A stretch of 22,537 bases of DNA from contig CANRZC010000005.1 in the NCBI GenBank assembly GCA_947644185.1, positions 1 to 22,537 on the forward strand, written 5' to 3'. The notes beneath the pieces were generated by a model, which saw nothing but the letters and a program-made list of their open reading frames with translations, was not told where the DNA came from and did not search any database. This document shows positions 7,568 through 14,285 of this stretch, piece after piece. The position numbers and the translations under genes are program-made. Each line of letters starts with the position of its first letter. Positions within the stretch are counted from its first letter, which is position 1. Source of the stretch: an uncultured Acetatifactor sp. (GTDB taxonomy: Bacteria > Bacillota > Clostridia > Lachnospirales > Lachnospiraceae).

Positions 7568-9331
7568 ATGAGAAAGAAGTGGAAACAAGGTATGGCTGGG
7601 GCGCTGAGTGCGCTGATGCTACTGGGATTGGCCGGCTGTGGCAACAATGCAGATTCCGGCCAGACATCCGGGGGGGCAGAATCAAAGTCCTCGGCGGTGG
7701 AATCCAGCCAGGGAGCTGTAGGTGAGGGAGAGACTGAAGGTGAGGAGGCTGGCGGACAGGAAGAGAATTTAGAGCTGGAAGTGGTAAAGATTCTGGGCAG
7801 GAACTATACTTACACCGGCGCAAACGGCAAGACAGTGACCCTGAAGGACTGGGCTACGGAGGGGAAGAGCAAGCGGTTTGTAATGCTGGAGGAAGAGCTG
7901 GCGAAAAGGGGCGTGAAGCTGGAGCTTGATCTGATTGAGCCGGATCAGTTTGACACCACCATCCAGACCATGGCCGCAAGCGGTGAGCTATCTAACTATG
8001 ATCTGGTCAATATCACACCTCTTGACGACAAGACGAAGCTGAATTTGGTGAAACAGGGACTGCTGCAGCCTTTCAGTGATATCTGGGAGCAGTATTCCGA
8101 GGGGCCTTACAAGGACTTTTTGGCAACGGAAGCGGGGCAGTTTTATGAGAAGAGAATGCAGCTGGAGGATGGCAAGGTCTACTGGATCACAGACTATGAG
8201 ACCAATACTTATGAGGGACAGCCCAGCGGCTTTTTGCTGGCACTTCAGATTCGCCAGGATTGGCTGGATGCAGTGAATCTGCCGATACCCACCACCACCG
8301 ACGAGCTTTATGAGACCTTGAAGGCTTTCCAGGATCAGGATGTGAACGGAAACGGACAGGCGGACGAAGAGATGTTGATCAACTACAGCTCCTTTGGTAC
8401 CGATATTGCACAGTGCTTTGGGTTGGGGATCAATACCACTTTTATCAATTCACAGAATGACTATAAGGTAGATAGTCCCTGGTATCAGGAAAATGTGAAG
8501 GCATATATTGCGTACATGCAAAAGCTGTACGCAGAGGGACTTTTAAAGATGGATGACAGCCAAGCAGCCACCGATATGGCCAACAACAAGGTTGCAGTAG
8601 TTGGAAGCTGGGGAACTGAGATGTGGCTAGAGCCCCAGATCACAGTTCCGGAAGGCGCTGCTTATCCCTGGTTTGCACCCTTCCGTGTCCAGGCAGTGGA
8701 AGGGGAGACGCCTTTGTTCCGGGGGTCCAATAAGTTTAATCCCGGCTGGACTGCCACAGCGGTTCCTGCAAGCAGCGACAAACAGCAGGCGATTGCAAAG
8801 ATTTTGGATTATCTGATCACAGAGGAAGCATACGTTTTGCAGGAGCATGGCATTGAGGGTGTCAGCTTCGAAATGGTAGATGGGCTGCGCAGCAATATCA
8901 TAGACGGGACTTTGGAGAACACGGATGCGGTAGGAATGGCTTTGTGGTGCAACGGCTCCATTTTCCCCAGATATAATCTGAATAAAGAAATGAGCGTGGA
9001 GATGAAGGCTACCATTACCTTTGCAGAGACAAATGGCGTGAAGAACAATCAATCCGCAAAATTTGATTTCACGCTGGAAGGTGTCAATGATCCGGAGCAC
9101 CGTCTGTACCACGACGAGGGCGCTTACGCCATTCCCACTGCAGAGGAAATTGATCGCACCAATGAAATCAGCACTGATTTGAACACCTATGCCTCTGAAC
9201 TTCTCACAAAGCTTATCATGGGAGAGAAGAGCCTGGAGGATTGGGACAGCTACATCGCAGATCTGAAAGAACTGGGCCTGGATGAGCTGATTGCTATCAA
9301 TCAGGCCAGATATGACCGTGCCACAAAGTAA
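7568..9331 (+). CDS. LplA-type sugar-binding lipoprotein
   Basis: Extracellular substrate-binding protein for the adjacent permeases (587 aa). A lipoprotein signal is plain: basic MRKKWKQG, a hydrophobic stretch, then lipobox LAGC with Cys24 as the anchor. A low-complexity Ser/Gly/Glu linker (about 25-75) spaces the domain from the membrane. The mature part has the features of family 1 solute-binding proteins of LplA type, a long version at over 500 residues. These include the Ca-site-like DQDVNGNGQADEEMLINYSS segment (about residues 257-276), as seen in related EF-hand-like loops. A strong AAGGAGG site precedes the ATG. It follows both permease genes, an 82-bp gap after the second. The ligand is unknown; the linked GH-D hydrolase hints at an alpha-galactoside or similar glycoside. 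Confidence 0.9.
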   Translation: MRKKWKQGMAGALSALMLLGLAGCGNNADSGQTSGGAESKSSAVESSQGAVGEGETEGEEAGGQEENLELEVVKILGRNYTYTGANGKTVTLKDWATEGKSKRFVMLEEELAKRGVKLELDLIEPDQFDTTIQTMAASGELSNYDLVNITPLDDKTKLNLVKQGLLQPFSDIWEQYSEGPYKDFLATEAGQFYEKRMQLEDGKVYWITDYETNTYEGQPSGFLLALQIRQDWLDAVNLPIPTTTDELYETLKAFQDQDVNGNGQADEEMLINYSSFGTDIAQCFGLGINTTFINSQNDYKVDSPWYQENVKAYIAYMQKLYAEGLLKMDDSQAATDMANNKVAVVGSWGTEMWLEPQITVPEGAAYPWFAPFRVQAVEGETPLFRGSNKFNPGWTATAVPASSDKQQAIAKILDYLITEEAYVLQEHGIEGVSFEMVDGLRSNIIDGTLENTDAVGMALWCNGSIFPRYNLNKEMSVEMKATITFAETNGVKNNQSAKFDFTLEGVNDPEHRLYHDEGAYAIPTAEEIDRTNEISTDLNTYASELLTKLIMGEKSLEDWDSYIADLKELGLDELIAINQARYDRATK

Positions 9332-9392
9332 GAAATGAACTGACAATGGTGCATGCCTGCATAGAAGCTATATTCAGAGAGATAAATTTAGG

Positions 9393-9429
9393 AAAAGACC
9401 GGAAAGAGACTGACCACTTCTGGTCTTTT
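9393..9429 (+). terminator. Rho-independent terminator after the binding-protein gene
   Basis: A 12-bp stem (9393-9404 with 9418-9429, one G-U pair) around a 13-base loop, ending in TTTTCT. It lies 62 bp after the binding-protein stop. It separates the transport genes from the hydrolase gene, possibly as a partial terminator. The U-run is short and partly inside the stem, so strength is uncertain. Confidence 0.6.
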
Positions 9430-9443
9430 CTAATGAAAATAAG

Positions 9444-9472
9444 TTGCAAAGCATCTCCGCTTATGCTATGCT
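9444..9472 (+). promoter_or_regulatory. Candidate promoter for the hydrolase gene
   Basis: TTGCAA (9444-9449) and TATGCT (9467-9472) are separated by exactly 17 bp, just downstream of the terminator. The expected leader is about 130 bases. The -10 is imperfect, so activation may be needed. A TGACCA element lies 27 bp upstream of the -35. Confidence 0.4.
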
Positions 9473-9611
9473 GACTCCATCGTAAATCCATCAAAAAAGC
9501 GGGAGATGACAGAGAACCTCCCAGAAATGCAAAAGGCGGAGAGACTGCGGCTGTACGAGGAACTATGCATTGGATAAGGAACAGTACAAAGACATACAAT
9601 AGGAGGACAAA

Positions 9612-11147
9612 ATGACGCAGGCAAAAAAGAATGGAATACCACAGACAGGGCCGGACACTGGAAACTACTGGTGCACCTGGGACACACAGTTTCGCGTAAA
9701 CGATGTGGAGGCGGGAAAAAACACCAAAAACCTGCGGAACGTGCTGACACAGGAGTTTCTATTCGGCGAAAAAGGCATGCTTTCGGATTCTTTTAAAAAG
9801 GTGCGGGGAGATCTGTATGTTCTGCTGGACGACGGCTGGGACGTGGGCTGGGATGTGCCGGGAGACGGGCCGGTAAGCATATTTGGGAGTCTGGAGCTGT
9901 TTGAAGAGAAATTTCCGGACTGTACTGGAGAGCCCTGGCAGCGGCTGGCAAAGATGCGGGAAAAGGTCTGCAGCCTGGGCTTTAGAGGGCTGGGACTCTG
10001 GATTTGCGCCAATGGCAAAGGAGAGCGGCAGGACGCGCCTTTTTCCTGGGAGGAAATGGAAGCATACTGGAGGGAGAGAGCTATTTGGTGCCGGAAAGCA
10101 GGTGTGGACTACTGGAAGATCGACTGGGGATATCACAGCGGCGATGGGGCATACAGAGACCGTATGACTCAGATTGTAAAAGCTTATGCGCCGGATCTGA
10201 AGATGGAGCATGCTCTGTGCAGAGGGCCTTTGGACAGAGAGGAAACTGACCTAGAGAAATTGGGGGCCATACTGGCCTGCAGCGATTATTTCCGCACCTA
10301 TGATGTGATCAAAGAGTTTGTCTTTAGCACCACCATCAATCGGGTGGTAGAGACATTCCAGGCGAAGGCAGGGCGGCATTATGGCTGTCAGTGCGTCTTG
10401 AATGTGGAGGACGCCGTTATTCTGGCCGCAGGGCTGGGGTGTTCTATGGGTGTGATGCGGCATCCCTGCTGGGGCGGTACTGAGACGGACATCCTGGACT
10501 GGGGACTTAGATGGAATGAGGTGGAGCGGACGCTTCGCTGGCAGCGGATTGCGCCGCCCTTTGGCCTGTATGAGGTAGAGAACAAAGCCTCCGAAGGGCT
10601 TTTGGAGGATTGGACCGGCTCTCTGGCAGGACCGGACGGGCAGGGATGGCTGAAAGATATCGGGATTCTGCCAGAGGGAGGAACCATACAGCAGAAAGCC
10701 CCTGCCATTCTGGCAAGAAATATGGAATTTCCGAAGGTGGAAGCCCTTGAGGGGGAGCAGGCCTTTTTGGCTTGCAGCCGCCATCCCCAGACAGGAGCGG
10801 TGAGTATTGCATTTCTGCCCAGAACCTGTGGGGAGCGCAAGCTGTTTACACCGGGGATGGATGTCACTTTTTCGCTGGGAGCTTTGGCAAAGCCTGTGGG
10901 CATCTTCGGGGAATTCGGGGTGTTGACGATTCTGCTAGATGAGCCCCTGGAGGGGAGAATTTATCTGCAGGATCTTTGCAGAGAGGAGGCGGTGGATGTG
11001 ACAGGGATCGTAGTTGCAGATACTTCTAACAAACTGGTCATTGACTTTGCCAGGCTGAAGGAAAAAGGCTGGCTGGACAACGATGCGGGAGACATGTCTG
11101 CACCAGGATTCATGCTCTGGCAGGAGGAGGCACTATGCATCAGGTGA
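9612..11147 (+). CDS. Putative clan GH-D glycoside hydrolase (alpha-galactosidase-like)
   Basis: Probable cytoplasmic glycosidase of 511 aa that would cleave the imported sugar. No signal peptide is seen. The TIM-barrel motifs match the GH27/GH36 pattern: LLDDGW (71-76) on an early strand; GLGLW (126-130); and VDYWKIDWG (165-173), where Asp171 aligns with the catalytic nucleophile of the YxKxD motif. SDYFRTYDV (224-232) follows, where Asp231 aligns with the acid/base of the WRxxxDI motif in GH27. A beta-sandwich-like C-terminal region follows from about 400. It is shorter than typical full GH36 enzymes (about 700 aa) and lacks their large N-terminal domain. The start has AGGAGG about 6 bp upstream. 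The family is assigned by motif only, and substrate specificity (alpha-galactose, N-acetylgalactosamine or other) cannot be decided. Confidence 0.7.
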   Translation: MTQAKKNGIPQTGPDTGNYWCTWDTQFRVNDVEAGKNTKNLRNVLTQEFLFGEKGMLSDSFKKVRGDLYVLLDDGWDVGWDVPGDGPVSIFGSLELFEEKFPDCTGEPWQRLAKMREKVCSLGFRGLGLWICANGKGERQDAPFSWEEMEAYWRERAIWCRKAGVDYWKIDWGYHSGDGAYRDRMTQIVKAYAPDLKMEHALCRGPLDREETDLEKLGAILACSDYFRTYDVIKEFVFSTTINRVVETFQAKAGRHYGCQCVLNVEDAVILAAGLGCSMGVMRHPCWGGTETDILDWGLRWNEVERTLRWQRIAPPFGLYEVENKASEGLLEDWTGSLAGPDGQGWLKDIGILPEGGTIQQKAPAILARNMEFPKVEALEGEQAFLACSRHPQTGAVSIAFLPRTCGERKLFTPGMDVTFSLGALAKPVGIFGEFGVLTILLDEPLEGRIYLQDLCREEAVDVTGIVVADTSNKLVIDFARLKEKGWLDNDAGDMSAPGFMLWQEEALCIR

Positions 11148-12170
11148 ATCTGTCCCACAGGAAAAGCCGGAGAGATAATTGCTCACTGGGAATTCCAGTA
11201 TGATTCTGGTGCCGACATTTTCCTGGGACTCTGCGCGAATTCCTATCCCCAGCTTCCTGCAGAGCTTCCGGCACAGATACAGCCCCATGCCAGTGGAGCG
11301 GCCCCGGACACGGCCGTTGCTTCCGGTAAAGCCTTTGTCGAAAATCCTGGGCAGCTCCTCCGGGGCGATGCCCATACCATTATCCTCCACCGTCAGGCGA
11401 ACACCGCTGGTTTCTCTGGCGGTGGAGATCCATATCTCTGGGTTCGTATCCCAGCGGTACTTCACCGCATTCAGTACCAGCTGGTTCAAAATAAAAGCGA
11501 TCCATTTCACATCTGTATACACCCTGTCCGGGCAGTGAACCTGAGCCTGGACATTGTTTTGGATGAAAGCATATTTATTCTTCTGGAGCACTTCTTCTGC
11601 GGTTTCCTGCAGAACTGTCTCTTTGATCAGATAATCCTGATAGACCTCGTCTGAGCGGGCATAGAAGAGGGCCATGTCCACATAGTTCTCTGTCCGCTGG
11701 TTCTGGGCCAGGATGCGTCGGGCCGTCTCGTCCTTTTGTCTCTCACAGAGCAGACAGATATCTGCTATGGGAGCTTTTATCTCATGCACCCAGCTTTCGA
11801 TGAATTCCCGGTATTCCAAGCCAGCGTCCTCCACGGAATGGATTCGCTCTATGACGGATTTATTGGATTTCCGGATCATTTCCCCATAGAGTCTGTCCTC
11901 CAGCCGAAAAGAAGCGGGCATCAGCTCGCCCAGCAGGTATTTCTGCTCCGCCTGCTCCAGAATCTCCCCAATGCGGTCAAAGTAGCGTTTCCGGTGAAAA
12001 TATTCCCAGAGGAACCAGGCGGTAAACAGGATAAACCAGCCGAAGAGGATGAGACATAGACAGCCAGTGGAGTAGCCAGTGGCGTACAGGAAGGCTGAAA
12101 GCAGTCCCATGGAGAAAAGCTGCAGCATCAGCAGCAATAGTTTATCCTTGCAATAATCTGAGAAATTCAT
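11133..12170 (-). CDS. BceS-like intramembrane-sensing histidine kinase
   Basis: Sensor kinase of 345 aa. Two helices (about 12-31 and 34-56) are joined by only a few residues, so there is no extracellular sensor domain. This is the hallmark of BceS-type kinases, which take their signal from a BceAB transporter. The phospho-acceptor is His129 in ESWVHEIKAPIA. The ATPase domain shows the N box FILNQLVLNAVKY, then EDNGMGI and GSTGMGL-like motifs (seen as RSTGMGLYLCRKL). An upstream in-frame ATG (12296) is open, but it lies inside the regulator gene. The 12170 start overlaps the regulator stop as ATGA, the usual coupling. The 3' end overlaps the hydrolase gene tail to tail by 15 bp. No bceAB-type genes are adjacent; the nearest are at 1-2511 on the same strand. 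Confidence 0.92.
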   Translation of the reverse strand: MNFSDYCKDKLLLLMLQLFSMGLLSAFLYATGYSTGCLCLILFGWFILFTAWFLWEYFHRKRYFDRIGEILEQAEQKYLLGELMPASFRLEDRLYGEMIRKSNKSVIERIHSVEDAGLEYREFIESWVHEIKAPIADICLLCERQKDETARRILAQNQRTENYVDMALFYARSDEVYQDYLIKETVLQETAEEVLQKNKYAFIQNNVQAQVHCPDRVYTDVKWIAFILNQLVLNAVKYRWDTNPEIWISTARETSGVRLTVEDNGMGIAPEELPRIFDKGFTGSNGRVRGRSTGMGLYLCRKLCRKLGIGIRAESQENVGTRIILEFPVSNYLSGFSCGTDSPDA

Positions 12171-12829
12171 ATAAAATACCCCATACCTCTCTTTGTCCGA
12201 ATAAAATCGGAAAGGCCAAGTCCCTCTAGTTTGCTGCGAATGCGAGTGATGTGTATGCTCAGGGAGTTGTCGTCCAGGAATATGGAATTGTCCCACAGAT
12301 ATTCGGTCAGGGACCTGCGGGACACAATGGTCCCTTTGTGCTGGAACAGACAGCTTAAGACCTTTAACTCGTTTTTGGTCAGCTCTACACTGCTACCCTG
12401 AAACCGCACACAGCCCTTTGCCAGATCCAACTCCACCCCCTGATGCTCCAGTACAGATATTCCACCACTTTTTCCAGCCCTTTTCAGCACTACACTGATG
12501 TGGGCAAGCAGGAGGGAAGGATGAAAAGGCTTTGTGATATAATCGTCCCCGCCCTTTAGCAGGGCAGTAACCTCGTCTGCGGAATCCGACCGCCCAGTGA
12601 CGAAGATAATGGGCACATCGGAAATCCTGCGAATGTCTGTACACACCTGGAAACCGGACTGCTCTGGCAGGCTTAAATCCAGCAGGACCAGATCTGGTCC
12701 GATGGTGGGAAGCTTCTCCACAATGTGGGTAAACTCAGTGAGGACTGTGACCTGGTACAGGGAATTGCGCAGGAAATCCCCCATTTCCAGAGCAAAATCT
12801 CTATCGTCTTCAATAATCAGGATATGCAT
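12167..12829 (-). CDS. BceR-like OmpR-family response regulator
   Basis: DNA-binding partner of the intramembrane-sensing kinase (220 aa). Receiver domain: acidic residues at 8-9, phospho-acceptor Asp51 in LVLLDLSLPEQSG, Thr78 and Lys100. The C-terminal winged helix (about 125-220) contains LTKNELKVLSCLFQHKG and ends in RTKRGMGYFI. Members of this group activate the transcription of a partner bceAB transporter operon. The start has AAGGTGG at suitable spacing, and the stop is fused to the kinase start (ATGA). The gene diverges from argC across a 309-bp region with promoters for both. Confidence 0.93.
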   Translation of the reverse strand: MHILIIEDDRDFALEMGDFLRNSLYQVTVLTEFTHIVEKLPTIGPDLVLLDLSLPEQSGFQVCTDIRRISDVPIIFVTGRSDSADEVTALLKGGDDYITKPFHPSLLLAHISVVLKRAGKSGGISVLEHQGVELDLAKGCVRFQGSSVELTKNELKVLSCLFQHKGTIVSRRSLTEYLWDNSIFLDDNSLSIHITRIRSKLEGLGLSDFIRTKRGMGYFI

Positions 12830-12903
12830 ATGCCACCACCTTTCAGGTCATCTGGACAAATCTGCCATAGGGTAGCTGTCCCATAGAGGAAATCTGCCAC
12901 TGA

Positions 12904-12915
12904 AAAGATATCTTT
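12904..12915. promoter_or_regulatory. GAAAGAT-type palindrome in the bceR leader
   Basis: A perfect 12-bp palindrome, AAAGATATCTTT, lies within TGAAAAGATATCTTTCA. It shares ATATCTTTCA with the dyad upstream of the bceA-like gene. It sits downstream of the predicted bceR transcription start, so it could be an autoregulatory site. Function is inferred. Confidence 0.3.
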
Positions 12916-12940
12916 CATAAATGTCTTGATAACAGCATTG

Positions 12941-12970
12941 ATTATACTTTATAATGAAGGAAATCGTCAA
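12941..12970 (-). promoter_or_regulatory. Promoter for bceR-bceS
   Basis: On the minus strand TTGACG (plus 12965-12970) and a perfect TATAAT (plus 12941-12946) are 18 bp apart. The leader before the regulator start codon is about 105 bases. This better promoter contrasts with the weak one at bceA and fits constitutive regulator expression. Confidence 0.55.
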
Positions 12971-12989
12971 TATCTGGGTGGGAAAAGAA

Positions 12990-13092
12990 AATGAATAAAT
13001 ATGCACATAATTAAAAAATAGTGCATAAATACAAAAAACTCTGGACATTTATGCAAAAAGTGCTATACTTACAGAGTGCATGAATGTTCCAT
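12990..13092. promoter_or_regulatory. Candidate ArgR operator (ARG boxes) at argC
   Basis: Four 18-bp segments resemble the Bacillus ARG box (CATGAATAAAAATKCAAK): 12990-13007 (14 of 18 positions match), 13020-13037, 13040-13057 and 13075-13092. The middle two are 20 bp centre to centre, the spacing used by ArgR hexamers. The third overlaps the argC -35 and the fourth overlaps the expected transcription start, so repression in arginine is predicted. The first is convincing; the others are weaker in this AT-rich stretch. Confidence 0.5.
13042..13069 (+). promoter_or_regulatory. Promoter for the arginine operon
   Basis: TGGACA (13042-13047) and TATACT (13064-13069) are 16 bp apart. The expected start of transcription is near 13076, giving a leader of about 63 bases before argC. 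Confidence 0.55.
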
Positions 13093-13094
13093 AG

Positions 13095-13121
13095 AAAAAA
13101 GCCCTGCTGTGTAGACAGGGC
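13095..13121 (-). terminator. Terminator-like hairpin, minus strand, in the argC leader
   Basis: On the minus strand GCCCTG pairs with CAGGGC around a 9-base loop and is followed at once by six T, a textbook intrinsic terminator. In the plus direction the same stem lies in the argC leader, 17 bases before the start codon, without a U-run. No minus-strand gene ends here, so it would stop antisense transcripts from argC before they reach the bceR promoter. Confidence 0.5.
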
Positions 13122-13138
13122 GGAAATGAGGCGTAAGA

Positions 13139-14197
13139 ATGATAAAAGCAGGAATCATCGGAGCTACGGGATATGCGGGAGGTGAGCTGGTGAGGATACT
13201 GGCCAACCACAGGGAAGTTGAGATTGTATGGTATGGCTCTCGCAGCTATATAGATAAGAAGTATTATGAGATCTACCAGAATATGTTCCAGATTGTGGAG
13301 GATATCTGTCAGGATGACAATCTGGAAAAGCTGGCGGACCAGGTGGACGTGATCTTTACAGCCACACCCCAAGGATTTCTGGCAGGTCTTTTAACCGAGG
13401 AGATTCTGTCAAAGGTAAAGATCGTAGATTTATCTGCGGATTACCGGATCAAGGATGTGGCCGTGTATGAGAAATGGTATGGCATAGAGCACAAATCCCC
13501 CCAGTTCCTTTCGGAGGCTGTCTATGGGCTGTGTGAGCTGAACCGCGATCAGATCACAACCTCTACCAGGCTGGTGGCCAATCCAGGCTGTTATACCACC
13601 TGCTCTATCCTCACTGCATATCCGCTGGTGAAGGAAGGGCTGATAGAGGTGGATACGCTGATCATAGACGCGAAATCTGGAACCTCTGGGGCAGGCCGGG
13701 GGGCGAAGACAGCGAATCTATTCTGCGAGGTCAATGAGAACATCAAGGCGTATGGCGTGGCCAGCCATCGGCATACGCCAGAGATTGAGGAGCAGCTGGG
13801 GTATGCAGGAGATTGTGAAGTTGTAGTCAATTTTACACCCCATCTGGTACCTATGAACCGAGGGATTTTGGTGACGGAGTATGCGAAGCTGAAGGCAAAA
13901 GGGGACGGTACACTGCCCACCTATGAGGAGATCAGGATGGCTTACGATAAGTATTATGCCAGGGAGAAATTTATCCGTGTGCTGGAAAGGGGCATCTGCC
14001 CAGAGACCAAATGGGTGGAGGGCAGCAACTATGTGGACATAGGCTTTGTCATAGACGAGAGGACAGGCCGGGTCATTATGATGGGGGCTCTGGACAACCT
14101 GGTGAAGGGCGCAGCGGGACAGGCAGTGCAAAATATGAACCTACTGTTTGGTCTTAAGGAGAGCCAGGGGTTGGAGCTGGTGCCTTGTTTCCCCTGA
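13139..14197 (+). CDS. argC: N-acetyl-gamma-glutamyl-phosphate reductase
   Basis: Cytoplasmic NADPH-dependent enzyme that reduces N-acetylglutamyl phosphate to the semialdehyde in ornithine/arginine synthesis (352 aa). The nucleotide-binding motif GATGYAGGEL (8-17) opens the Rossmann domain. The catalytic cysteine is Cys151 in ANPGCYTT. SHRHTPE (209-215) carries the conserved histidines of the active site. Length fits the long bacterial ArgC type. The start has GAGG about 7 bp upstream. It is the first gene of a plus-strand operon that supplies ArgC, ArgJ, ArgB and ArgD, with ArgR-like boxes over its promoter. Confidence 0.97.
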   Translation: MIKAGIIGATGYAGGELVRILANHREVEIVWYGSRSYIDKKYYEIYQNMFQIVEDICQDDNLEKLADQVDVIFTATPQGFLAGLLTEEILSKVKIVDLSADYRIKDVAVYEKWYGIEHKSPQFLSEAVYGLCELNRDQITTSTRLVANPGCYTTCSILTAYPLVKEGLIEVDTLIIDAKSGTSGAGRGAKTANLFCEVNENIKAYGVASHRHTPEIEEQLGYAGDCEVVVNFTPHLVPMNRGILVTEYAKLKAKGDGTLPTYEEIRMAYDKYYAREKFIRVLERGICPETKWVEGSNYVDIGFVIDERTGRVIMMGALDNLVKGAAGQAVQNMNLLFGLKESQGLELVPCFP

Positions 14198-14285
14198 TGA
14201 CAGAGATGTGGTGAGAAACCGTATCTTTTGGGTGGTCAAGTGGGTGGGGAGAGATGAATTTTCAGAGAAAATGGAGGAGCGCAAA

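Noticed and set aside
8627..9346. 239-codon minus-strand open frame
   Set aside because: Antisense shadow of the sugar-binding lipoprotein gene, with no ribosome site or recognisable motif.
2650..11133. Search for direct repeats or a mobile-element signature flanking the sugar cassette
   Set aside because: No matching flanking repeats, integrase or transposase could be seen by eye, so no mobile element is annotated.
12171..12296. Upstream in-frame start adding 42 residues to the BceS-like kinase
   Set aside because: The extension lies inside the regulator gene and is not kinase-like. The ATGA overlap at 12167-12170 is the normal coupled start.
12848..13048. 66-codon minus-strand frame in the bceR-argC gap
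   Set aside because: Its start lies upstream of the bceR promoter, it has no ribosome site, and it covers the promoter and operator-like sequences.
14148..14285. Upstream start for the flavin-fold gene
   Set aside because: It would overlap the end of argC and adds an Arg/Trp-rich segment without family similarity. A clear ribosome site marks 14286.
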